Source: JAZKFT01 sp963845495 (lineage in GTDB: Bacteria; Bacteroidota; Bacteroidia; Chitinophagales; Chitinophagaceae). Taken from it: DNA of 64,000 nucleotides. Position 1 is the stretch's first letter; every line of letters begins with the position of its first letter. The notes beneath the pieces are model-generated. The model had not been told where the DNA came from and did no database searches. It saw only the letters and a list, made by a program, of their open reading frames with translations. Shown piece by piece: positions 15,429 to 24,015 of this stretch. The stretch spans positions 1 to 64,000 of the forward strand of contig CAWJTH010000055.1 in NCBI GenBank assembly GCA_963845495.1. Direction: 5' to 3'. A program made the position numbers and the translations under genes.

Positions 15429-16856
15429 ATGGCACTTACTCCTTTTTCAGACGAACAAATTACAGCACGACTCCAGTTTGAAAATCCTTGGTGGGCTACC
15501 GATAATTTGGATGGCTATTATCAGTCTTTTAAACCCCGCTTATATTTCAATCTTTTTTATCCATTGGTAAAAAATACTACAGTGCACAGGGCTACAGTAT
15601 TGATGGGACCGAGGAGAGTTGGAAAAACTGTAATGTTATATCACACTATACAACAATTAATAGCGGATGGTGTGAGGCCACAGCAAATTTTATATGCATC
15701 AATAGAAACTCCAATTTATAATAACATTGCTTTAGAGGATCTATTTAAAATGGCTAAAAATGCTACTGGTAATCCAGATTCTAATGGTTGGTTTGTTTTT
15801 TTCGATGAAATCCAATATTTAAAAGATTGGGAAGTTCATCTTAAAACCCTCGTAGATGCCTATCATAATACAAAGTTTATTGCAAGTGGGTCCGCAGCTG
15901 CTGCATTAAAATTAAAAAGCAATGAAAGTGGAGCGGGACGGTTTACTGATTTTATGTTACCACCATTAACTTTTTACGAATTCATTCATCTCAAAAATTT
16001 AACTGCGCTGATAAAACCAGATACAATTAATTGGAAGGGAAATATATCTATTTTTTCTTCTACAACTAATATCGTAGAATTAAACAAACATTTTATTAGC
16101 TATGTAAACTTTGGCGGTTATCCTGAGGTTATTTTTAATACAGAAATACAAAGCAACCCGGGCAGGTTTATGAGGGCTGATATTATAGACAAAGTATTAT
16201 TGCGAGACTTACCAGGTCTATATGGTATTCAAGATGTGCAGGAATTGAATTCACTTTTTACTACAATTGCTTGGAACAGCGGGCAAGAATGTAGTATTGA
16301 TGAATTAAGTAAAAGTAGTGGTGTTAAAAAGGTAACGTTACGCCAATATTTATCATATCTCGAAGCTGCATTTTTGGTTCATATTGTAAAAAGAGTTGAC
16401 CAAAAGGCAGGTCGCTTCCAAAGAGAAAATTTCTTTAAAATTTATTTAACTAACCCAAGCTTACGTAGTGCTTTATTTGCTCCCCTTACCGCAGAGGCAG
16501 ATGGAATGGGGGCTATAGTTGAAACTGCAATATTTAGTCAATGGATGCAACGAATATCTTTTATACCCTATTATGCCAGATGGAAAGATGGAGAAGTGGA
16601 TTTGATAAACATTAGCCGGAAAACCAATAGGCCAAGTTGGGCAGTAGAAATAAAATGGAGTAACCGATATTTTGAAGCTCCGAACGAATTAAAAAAACTC
16701 GCTTTCTTTTGTCAAGAGAATAGTTTGGCGCAAGCAATGTGTACTACAATAGATAAGACCGGAACTAAGGAATATAATAATATTGAAATACAATTTTTAC
16801 CAGCATCTGTGTATGCTTACAATGTTGGTAAAAATACGCTTGAAAGCCAAAAATAA
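15429..16856 (+). CDS. AAA+ ATPase with DUF4143 domain
   Basis: A 475-aa protein of the AAA_14/DUF4143 type. Walker A is MGPRRVGKTVM (residues about 58-68), Walker B is WFVFFDEIQYL (about 118-128), and a sensor-like FIASGSAAAALK follows. The C-terminal part has the winged-helix-like segment and a nuclease-like AVEIKWSNRYF near residue 407, as is usual for DUF4143. These genes are widespread, sporadically distributed and often in mobile or defence-like settings, with function unsettled. It is oddly placed between trpD and trpC, with its own promoter and without the heptad arrays that mark other junctions in the operon. I infer an insertion into the operon. Confidence 0.88.
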   Translation: MALTPFSDEQITARLQFENPWWATDNLDGYYQSFKPRLYFNLFYPLVKNTTVHRATVLMGPRRVGKTVMLYHTIQQLIADGVRPQQILYASIETPIYNNIALEDLFKMAKNATGNPDSNGWFVFFDEIQYLKDWEVHLKTLVDAYHNTKFIASGSAAAALKLKSNESGAGRFTDFMLPPLTFYEFIHLKNLTALIKPDTINWKGNISIFSSTTNIVELNKHFISYVNFGGYPEVIFNTEIQSNPGRFMRADIIDKVLLRDLPGLYGIQDVQELNSLFTTIAWNSGQECSIDELSKSSGVKKVTLRQYLSYLEAAFLVHIVKRVDQKAGRFQRENFFKIYLTNPSLRSALFAPLTAEADGMGAIVETAIFSQWMQRISFIPYYARWKDGEVDLINISRKTNRPSWAVEIKWSNRYFEAPNELKKLAFFCQENSLAQAMCTTIDKTGTKEYNNIEIQFLPASVYAYNVGKNTLESQK

Positions 16857-16875
16857 ATCTTTAAAGAACCAATTA

Positions 16876-17670
16876 ATGAATATCCTCGAACAAATAATAG
16901 CCGATAAGCGCATCGAAGTGGAACTGAAAAAAGAACACATGCCGATACAGGCTTTGGAAATATTACCCGATTTTAAAAGGAAAACGGTTTCTTTAAAAGA
17001 ATCAATTAAACATACAACCGGCATAATTACTGAATTTAAGCGGAAATCGCCATCAAAAGGAATAATAAACGATACCGCAAAAGTGGCTGATGTAGTGGCT
17101 GGTTACGATGTAAATGGTTCGGCCGGCATGTCTGTTTTGACCGATGAAAAATATTTTGGTGGCACCAACGACGATATTTTCAATGCACGGATGGCGACCA
17201 AAAAGCCGATTTTGCGTAAAGATTTTATGATTGACGAGTACCAAATGGTGGAAGCAAAAGCCATTGGTGCCGATGTGATTTTGTTGATTGCAGCTTGTTT
17301 ATCCCCTGCTGAAGTAAAAAAATTATCTGCTTTTGCCAAAAGTTTACAATTGGAAGTGTTGCTGGAACTGCATGGTAAAGATGAAATGGATCATATTTGC
17401 GACACCGTTGATTTGGTGGGCATCAATAATCGGGATTTGCGTAACTTTCAGGTAAATTGGCAACATTCCATCGAATTGGCTGCCATGTTGCCGGCTGAAA
17501 AACCGAAAATTGCGGAAAGTGGTATTCATAATGTGGATACTTTATTGATGTTGCAAAAAAATGGATTTGATGGGTTTTTAATCGGTGAAAATTTCATGAA
17601 ACATAAAGATCCAACGGTTGCTTTTGCCCAGTTTGTAAATGAAATGAAAACAAAAAAACATGCAGATTAA
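16876..17670 (+). CDS. trpC: Indole-3-glycerol-phosphate synthase
   Basis: TrpC (264 aa) closes CdRP to indole-3-glycerol phosphate. TIM-barrel motifs: IITEFKRKSPSKG (catalytic Lys), ADVVAGYDVNGSAGMSVLTDEKYFGG, PILRKDFMIDEYQ (second catalytic Lys), LLELHGKDE, GINNRDLRNFQ and IAESGIH. The frame is open from 16783 but overlaps the ATPase. ATG at 16876 gives the canonical start MNILEQIIADKRIEVE and puts the gene 19 bases after the ATPase stop. It overlaps trpF by 11 bases. Confidence 0.94.
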   Translation: MNILEQIIADKRIEVELKKEHMPIQALEILPDFKRKTVSLKESIKHTTGIITEFKRKSPSKGIINDTAKVADVVAGYDVNGSAGMSVLTDEKYFGGTNDDIFNARMATKKPILRKDFMIDEYQMVEAKAIGADVILLIAACLSPAEVKKLSAFAKSLQLEVLLELHGKDEMDHICDTVDLVGINNRDLRNFQVNWQHSIELAAMLPAEKPKIAESGIHNVDTLLMLQKNGFDGFLIGENFMKHKDPTVAFAQFVNEMKTKKHAD

Positions 17671-18295
17671 AGTGTGCGGCATGAAGCAATTTGACCAACT
17701 CACAGAACTGGAAAATCTGGGAGTAACTTTTGGCGGCATGATCTTCTATCCAAAAAGCCCAAGGTTTGTATTGCGCAGCATGAACAGCATGGAAGTTAAA
17801 AAATACCGAGGCAAAATAAATAAGGTTGGCGTGTTTGTAAACGCATCGTACGAAGAAATTATGAACCATGTAGATAATTTTGGCCTGCATGTGGTGCAAT
17901 TGCACGGCAGTGAAACACCAAAATTCTGCGAAAAATTAAGCGGTCAATTGGAAGTGATAAAAGCTTTCCGCATTGGGCCAGACGATCATATCGATTTTAA
18001 AATAAGGCATTACGAAGATGTTTGCGATATGTATTTATTTGATACCGCCGGCGAAACATATGGCGGAACCGGCCGCAAATTCGACTGGGAAAAATTACAT
18101 ACCGCTACACTTGAAAAACCCTTTTTTATTAGTGGCGGCATTGGTCCCGAAGATGCGGCTAAAGTGAAAGAATTTGAAAAAGGAGCCAATGGTAAATGGT
18201 TGTTTGGTGTTGATGTGAACAGTAAATTTGAAACGGAACCGGGCGTAAAAGATATGGAAAGTGTAAAGCAGTTTTGTTTGGAAATGAAGGGGTAA
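17660..18295 (+). CDS. trpF: Phosphoribosylanthranilate isomerase
   Basis: TrpF (211 aa) carries out the Amadori rearrangement of PRA to CdRP. Motifs: IKVCGMK at the N-terminus with catalytic Cys, FYPKSPRFV, VGVFVNASYEEI, VQLHGSE, FDTAGETYGGTGRKFDW with catalytic Asp, and FISGGIGPEDA. The 11-base overlap with trpC indicates translational coupling. The expected trpB and trpA do not follow; the next gene is a GNAT acetyltransferase. Confidence 0.94.
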   Translation: MQIKVCGMKQFDQLTELENLGVTFGGMIFYPKSPRFVLRSMNSMEVKKYRGKINKVGVFVNASYEEIMNHVDNFGLHVVQLHGSETPKFCEKLSGQLEVIKAFRIGPDDHIDFKIRHYEDVCDMYLFDTAGETYGGTGRKFDWEKLHTATLEKPFFISGGIGPEDAAKVKEFEKGANGKWLFGVDVNSKFETEPGVKDMESVKQFCLEMKG

Positions 18296-18330
18296 GATAA
18301 AAACAGATTTTTATGATTTCAAAACTTATC

Positions 18331-18358
18331 TCGTATTTCGTACTTCAAATTTCGTAAT
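18331..18358. repeat. 4x7-nt array before GNAT gene
   Basis: Four 7-nt units of TCGTATT type, with one diverged (TCAAATT), end four bases before the ATG at 18363. Confidence 0.75.
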
Positions 18359-18362
18359 TAAA

Positions 18363-18857
18363 ATGGCTGAAATAAGAAACGCAACCGAAGCAGATCTTCC
18401 ACAATTATTGGAAATTTACAACGATGTTATCATCAACACAACTGCGGTGTATGATTATGAACCGCATACGTTGGAAATGCGCAAACAATGGTTTGAAACC
18501 AAGCAACAGCAAGGGTTTCCGGTTTTTGTGGCAATAGATGGAAATGAGATAGCTGGCTTTTCATCGTTCGGCCCATTTCGGGCTTGGGCAGGTTATCGGT
18601 TTTCGGTTGAAAACAGTATTTATGTTTCAAAAAACCACCGCGGAAAAGGTATTGCAAAGTTATTAATGCCACCATTAATTGAGGCTGCAAAAACACTTGG
18701 CATGCACACCATTATTGCCGGTGTAGACGCTACAAACGAAGCCAGTATTAAATTGCACGAACAATTTGGCTTTGTGGAAACCGCCCACATGAAAGAGGTT
18801 GGTTTTAAATTTGATAAATGGCTCGACCTTAAATTTTTACAATTAATAATTAAATAA
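18363..18857 (+). CDS. GNAT family N-acetyltransferase (phosphinothricin/amino-acid acetyltransferase-like)
   Basis: A 164-aa GNAT acyltransferase of the Pat/MnaT (YncA) type, which transfers acetyl from acetyl-CoA to amino groups of amino acids or analogues. Signatures: IRNATEADLPQLLEIYND at the N-terminus, GYRFSVENSIYVSKNHRGKGIAKLLM (acetyl-CoA pyrophosphate loop RGKGIA), and TNEASIKLHEQFGFVE. It stands at the end of the trp cluster, 67 bases after trpF, and is followed by a strong terminator, so it probably ends that transcript. Substrate not determinable. Confidence 0.87.
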   Translation: MAEIRNATEADLPQLLEIYNDVIINTTAVYDYEPHTLEMRKQWFETKQQQGFPVFVAIDGNEIAGFSSFGPFRAWAGYRFSVENSIYVSKNHRGKGIAKLLMPPLIEAAKTLGMHTIIAGVDATNEASIKLHEQFGFVETAHMKEVGFKFDKWLDLKFLQLIIK

Positions 18858-18866
18858 AATATTATT

Positions 18867-18896
18867 CGTGGGGAAATTTTTCCCCACGTACTTTTT
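18867..18896 (+). terminator. Terminator at the end of the trp/GNAT transcript
   Basis: A perfect 10-bp stem CGTGGGGAAA/TTTCCCCACG with a 2-base TT loop (four bases if the closing pair is open) is followed by TAC and six T. Confidence 0.85.
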
Positions 18897-18928
18897 TCGT
18901 TTCAGTTATTTATTAAGGCAAATCATGG

Positions 18929-18939
18929 TATAATTTTTG
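18929..18939 (+). promoter_or_regulatory. Candidate promoter upstream of tamB
   Basis: TATAATTTTTG is close to TAnnTTTG with one extra base, and is the only promoter-like element between the GNAT terminator and tamB. Low certainty. Confidence 0.25.
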
Positions 18940-18957
18940 GCAATAATTCAATTAATG

Positions 18958-18987
18958 ATGCCTGTGTTTTATACAGGCATGTTTTTT
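18958..18987 (+). terminator. Hairpin with T run in the tamB leader
   Basis: ATGCCTGT and ACAGGCAT form an 8-bp stem with a 7-nt loop, followed by G and six T. It ends only 24 nt before the tamB ATG, so it is either a second barrier to read-through or a leader attenuator of tamB. Confidence 0.65.
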
Positions 18988-19011
18988 AAAAACCAAAAGT
19001 GAATACCCTGC

Positions 19012-22000
19012 ATGAAAAAATGGTTAAAAAGAATTTTCGGATTTCTGGGCATCCTTTTGCTTTTAATTATTTTAATTGTATTATGGTTGCAAACTTCGTG
19101 GGGTAAATCTTTTGTAAGAAAAGAAGCTGTTAGTTATCTCCACAAAAAATTGGGAACCGAAGTGCAAATCGGCCAAGTGGATTATCATTTGCCAAAATGG
19201 TTAGAATTAAAAGGCATTATGATAAGGGATAAACAAAATGATACCCTGATTTATGGACAATCGTTATTGGTTGATTTAGATATGCTTAAATTAATTAATA
19301 GCAAAATTGTTATTAATAAAGTTGATCTGCAACATATCTTTTTAAATGCCTATCGCCCGGCAAAAGACACCACATTTAATTTTCAATTTGTGATGGATGC
19401 GTTTGTATCTCCAGTTTCAAAACCAGATACAACGCCCAGCAAACCCATGCAATTGTCGCTCGATAAATTTTATATGACGGATGTTCGCATCAACTACATG
19501 GATTATCACGATAAAATGTTTTTAAATACACGGGTTGGCAATTTATCTACCACATTTAAATCGGTAGATATGGCCAAAATGGATTTTAGGTTAAATGATT
19601 TCACGGTTAAAAATACTTACGCCATCATTATGGATGAAAGTAAAAAAGATACCGCCACCATTACGCCCGCAGCAACAATTGCAAATTCTTCCCCATCGCC
19701 AGGTATCCATTTATTTGGCGGCAAACTTAATTTAGATGCGGTGGTTTTTTATTATGCCAGTGCATCTTCTTCTATGGTAAGCAATAATACCATCAATCAT
19801 TTTGCCATGGGAAATGCAGATGTAGACATGGCAAAGAATGCGGTTAGCATTGAAAATATTGATTTAGATAAATCCAAATTTGATTTACAAAATATTACAC
19901 CGCCTGCAAAACCCGTTGCAAAAGATACTGGTAAAACTACCGTAGCTGATACAACTGCAGGCTGGAATATCGCTATCCAAAAAATAGAATTAGAACACAA
20001 TGATTTTAATTTCGATAATAATTATTTTAAATTATTGCCTAATCAATTTGATGCAAACCACGTTCATGCAAAAGATATTTCTTTAGCCACAAATAATATT
20101 GCTTACAATAATAATGTTACGAAAGCAAATATCCAACAAGGCAGTGTTAATTTAAACGGCAGGATAATTAGTGCTTTGCAAACTAATTTTCAAATGGATA
20201 GTGCAGGTCTTTCAGCAAAAGATATTGCCATCCGCACCAAATTATCGCATATAAATGGTAATGCAGATGTAGTTTATAATAAGGATGCAAAAGGCCAAAT
20301 ATTTAACGACAATACCGCCATTACAACCAATTTAGATTCTACACTTTTATCGTTAGATGATGTGTATTTCTTTGCACCTTTTTTAAGGCCACAAATGCAG
20401 GCTTATTTACCCAATACCAACTATTTAAAAATACAAGCTAGCGCAAAGGGAACGGTACATAGTTTAGCCATTCAACAATTAGATTTTGCCACAAGCGACG
20501 GAGCACTAAGATTCAATGCCAGCGGACGTTTGGGCAATATTATGGATCCAAATAAATTAGAGTATGATGTTACCGTAAAACCATTATTTATCCAAACCAA
20601 TTTATTGCCTGCTTCAGTAAAAGCCAATTTAAAAAAGAGTGGTTTGCAATTGCCGCCAACCATCCAATTAACGGGTTCTGCAAAAGGAAATATGAAACAA
20701 GTGCAGCCAAATATTGCAATGGTTTCGGGTTTTGGAAATGCAAACATTAGCGGCACGGTTACCAATTTTACCGACACAAAACATTTAGCTTACAACCTTA
20801 AATTGGTTGCCAATAATTTAGAAACCGGCAAGTGGGTTGGCATGGATAGCTTGGCCGGAAAACTAACCGGAACAATTGCTGCGAATGGTAGCGGAACCGA
20901 TATTAAAAAAATAAATTTGGCGGCCGTTACTGATATTAAATCAATTCGATTAAATAATTACACCTATCAAGGCTTAAATTTAAAAGCAAACATTAAAAAC
21001 GGTTTGTATTCTTTAACCGGAAATATTAATGATCCAAATTTGCAAACCGATTTAGATGTAAAAGGTAGTTTAAATGGTAATTATCCAACCGCAAACGGAT
21101 TTATAAATATTGTAAAAGCTGATTTTAGAAAATTAGGTTTTACGGCCGATACTATTAATTTAACCAGCAATATTGTGTTGGATGTAAAAAGCATCGACCC
21201 AAAAAGTTTGGACGCATCGGTTGATTTAACAAAAACATCGTTGGATTATAATGGTCAAAATTTTGCGTTAGATAGCATGTATGCAAAAGCCGAAACAATT
21301 GGTGATACCAGCAAAGTAAATCTAGTATTACCTTTTGCAACAGCTTTATTAGTTGGTAAATATGACTACACAAAATTGCCTGCAACCATTACGCAATTTA
21401 TCCAAAAAAATTATTTAAAGAATGACACTACAACAACTTTGGTCGTTCCGCAGCAAGCGCAATTAATAGTAAATGTGCAGCAAAATGATTTATTAAAAAA
21501 GTTTGCGCCTGATTTTGATTTACCCCAACCTATTAATTTAAATGCCAATTTTAATAGCACTACGCAAGACAGTGTTTTAACCGTTAATTTATCAATACCC
21601 AGTTTAAAATATACCACTACAACAATAAATAATCTCACGCTAAAAGCAAACGGAACAGCGCCACAATTAAACGCCTTATTAGTTTCTGATGAAATAAAAG
21701 CTGGTACAACTAAATATGAAAACCCGACAGTTTCGGTTAATTTTAAAAATAATTTAGCCACTATTCGGGCAAGCGTTCAAGATGCAAATAAGAAACCTTT
21801 TTATGCCGTTAAAAGCATAATTAATTTGCAAAAAAATGAAACAATTATTTCGTTGGCTGATAGCTTAAAATTAAATTATGCTGATTGGACCGTAAATGAC
21901 AGTAACGCTATCCATATTATAAATGGTGGCTGGTATGTTAGTAATTTTGATTTGCGTTATCGCGGCCATTCTATAAATGTAAATAGTGAAACACCAGATA

Positions 22001-24015
22001 CCTCGGCTGCGGTTAATTTAAAAATTATTGATTTTAATTTGTCTGATTTATTGGCTATTGCAAATACAGATACTTTATTGGCGAACGGCGTTTTAAATGC
22101 AAATATTAAATTGCAAAAACCAATTTCAGCGTTGCCAATTGTTGATGGTAACGTTACGATTAAAAATTTAACCTATCAAAATAACGAAATAGGCGATTTA
22201 GATTTATCGGCCAATACTGATGCCAGCCAGCAAGTAACATTAAAAGGAGCAGTAACTGGCCACAATTCGCTTACTATCAATGGAACTTATAGCGTACCAA
22301 ACCAAACAATGGATGTAAATACGGTTTTGCAGCATTTTGATATGGCCACGGCGCAAGCATTTTCGGGAGGTATGTTACAGCGTTCTGCGGGAACAATCCG
22401 TGGTAACGTTTATTTAAGCGGCCCAGTTAGCAATATTAAATGGACCGGAGGTCTTGCTTTCGATTCCGTTCATTTTGCGGTTTCTGGTTTAAATTCTTTG
22501 TATTCCATCAACAAACAGCAAATTAATTTCGGCTATCCAGATATTTCTTTCGACCACTTTACTATTTCCGATTCCGCAGGCCATACTTTTAAAATTGATG
22601 GTAACATCACCGAAAAAACATTACCTGAATTTAAACTGGATCTCAACCTTAAAACCGACAATTTTATTGCCAGCAATTCAAAATCGCCTTCGCCCACCGT
22701 TCCTTTTTATGGCACCGCAATTATGAGTGCAGATATGGATATTTCTGGCACTACAAATGCGCCCGACGTTTCTGGAAACGTAACGCTGGAAGATAGAAGC
22801 AATATCACGTACACGCTTCCGCAAACCACTTCTTATAAAGACAATGGCGATGGAATTGTACGTTTTGTAGACGCCGATACGCTAGACAATATCACCAGAA
22901 TGTATACTGCCTTAAATAAGGATACATTGGCCCAGCCTACGTTTCAGGGGTTAAAATATAATCTAAATTTAGAGGTAAAAGATGGTGCCGACATTGCCGT
23001 AATCATCGACCCAACAACCGGTGACAATTTAAAAATAAAAGGCGCAGCCGATTTAAATGCAGGGGTTGATGAAAATGGCCGAATGGGCATTACCGGTGTT
23101 TACAATTTAAAACAAGGTTCGTACAGCTTCACCTACCAATTTATCAAAAAAGATTTTACACTGAAAGATGGTAGCACTATAACATTTGCTGGCGATCCGA
23201 TGAATGGCGTGGCCGATGTAACCGCTCAATACGAAGTATTAGCTTCTGCAAAAGATTTATTGGGCAACGAAATAACAGAAACCAGCGGAAATTTAGGCGC
23301 AGGTTACAGTGCAAAAATCCCGTTCGATGTGTTGTTGCACATTACCGGACCAATGATGAAGCCAAAAATTGATTTCTCGATCCAATTAAAAGCTGGGGCC
23401 GAAGGCGTAAACCAAAACCTTACCGAAGCCATCCAAAATAAACTCGACCAATTAAATGCCGATGAAGCCAGCCGCACCAAACAAGTATTTGCGTTATTAA
23501 TTATGGGCAGGTTTATTGGTGAAACCAGTAACGATTTCTTTGCCAGCACCGGCAGTAACACAAGCACGGGCGATCAAATTAAAAATAGTGTAAGCGAGTT
23601 TTTGGCTCAGGCTGTTCAACAAATTGCTTCGGATTTAATTAAAGGTGTTGATGTAAATATCGACCTAAAAAATACTGAAGCAACAGATGTTACCGGTGCC
23701 AGAAGCGATTTAAATGTTGGATTAACCAAACGTTTACTCGATGATAGGCTCAGCGTGTCAGTCGGAAAAAGTTTTAATATCGATGGCGATGATGCCGCCG
23801 CTAAAGCCCAAGGTAGCAACGGCCTCGATTTTTTACCAGATATTACCACCAATTATAAGCTGAGTAAAGACGGTAAATACATGATTAAACTTTATCGTAA
23901 AAACGCTTACGAAGCAATTCTGGACGGCTATTTTATCGAGACTGGCGTTACGTTTAGCCTCAATTTAGATTACAACAAATTGAAGGAATTATTATCCAAG
24001 AAACCAAAGCAATGA
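19012..24015 (+). CDS. tamB: Translocation and assembly module TamB / AsmA-like protein
   Basis: A 1667-aa inner-membrane-anchored periplasmic protein with one N-terminal helix (residues about 9-27) and a long beta-rich body, as in TamB and other AsmA-like bridge proteins that connect inner and outer membranes. They are implicated in outer-membrane protein assembly or lipid transport. The C-terminal ~450 residues are the TamB domain, with GVYNLKQGSYSFTYQFIKKD, PFDVLLHITGPMMKPKID and the closing segment KDGKYMIKLYRKNAYE. The open frame is intact over 5 kb, which is important when judging frameshifts elsewhere. The stop overlaps the next gene by four bases (ATGA). Confidence 0.9.
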   Translation: MKKWLKRIFGFLGILLLLIILIVLWLQTSWGKSFVRKEAVSYLHKKLGTEVQIGQVDYHLPKWLELKGIMIRDKQNDTLIYGQSLLVDLDMLKLINSKIVINKVDLQHIFLNAYRPAKDTTFNFQFVMDAFVSPVSKPDTTPSKPMQLSLDKFYMTDVRINYMDYHDKMFLNTRVGNLSTTFKSVDMAKMDFRLNDFTVKNTYAIIMDESKKDTATITPAATIANSSPSPGIHLFGGKLNLDAVVFYYASASSSMVSNNTINHFAMGNADVDMAKNAVSIENIDLDKSKFDLQNITPPAKPVAKDTGKTTVADTTAGWNIAIQKIELEHNDFNFDNNYFKLLPNQFDANHVHAKDISLATNNIAYNNNVTKANIQQGSVNLNGRIISALQTNFQMDSAGLSAKDIAIRTKLSHINGNADVVYNKDAKGQIFNDNTAITTNLDSTLLSLDDVYFFAPFLRPQMQAYLPNTNYLKIQASAKGTVHSLAIQQLDFATSDGALRFNASGRLGNIMDPNKLEYDVTVKPLFIQTNLLPASVKANLKKSGLQLPPTIQLTGSAKGNMKQVQPNIAMVSGFGNANISGTVTNFTDTKHLAYNLKLVANNLETGKWVGMDSLAGKLTGTIAANGSGTDIKKINLAAVTDIKSIRLNNYTYQGLNLKANIKNGLYSLTGNINDPNLQTDLDVKGSLNGNYPTANGFINIVKADFRKLGFTADTINLTSNIVLDVKSIDPKSLDASVDLTKTSLDYNGQNFALDSMYAKAETIGDTSKVNLVLPFATALLVGKYDYTKLPATITQFIQKNYLKNDTTTTLVVPQQAQLIVNVQQNDLLKKFAPDFDLPQPINLNANFNSTTQDSVLTVNLSIPSLKYTTTTINNLTLKANGTAPQLNALLVSDEIKAGTTKYENPTVSVNFKNNLATIRASVQDANKKPFYAVKSIINLQKNETIISLADSLKLNYADWTVNDSNAIHIINGGWYVSNFDLRYRGHSINVNSETPDTSAAVNLKIIDFNLSDLLAIANTDTLLANGVLNANIKLQKPISALPIVDGNVTIKNLTYQNNEIGDLDLSANTDASQQVTLKGAVTGHNSLTINGTYSVPNQTMDVNTVLQHFDMATAQAFSGGMLQRSAGTIRGNVYLSGPVSNIKWTGGLAFDSVHFAVSGLNSLYSINKQQINFGYPDISFDHFTISDSAGHTFKIDGNITEKTLPEFKLDLNLKTDNFIASNSKSPSPTVPFYGTAIMSADMDISGTTNAPDVSGNVTLEDRSNITYTLPQTTSYKDNGDGIVRFVDADTLDNITRMYTALNKDTLAQPTFQGLKYNLNLEVKDGADIAVIIDPTTGDNLKIKGAADLNAGVDENGRMGITGVYNLKQGSYSFTYQFIKKDFTLKDGSTITFAGDPMNGVADVTAQYEVLASAKDLLGNEITETSGNLGAGYSAKIPFDVLLHITGPMMKPKIDFSIQLKAGAEGVNQNLTEAIQNKLDQLNADEASRTKQVFALLIMGRFIGETSNDFFASTGSNTSTGDQIKNSVSEFLAQAVQQIASDLIKGVDVNIDLKNTEATDVTGARSDLNVGLTKRLLDDRLSVSVGKSFNIDGDDAAAKAQGSNGLDFLPDITTNYKLSKDGKYMIKLYRKNAYEAILDGYFIETGVTFSLNLDYNKLKELLSKKPKQ

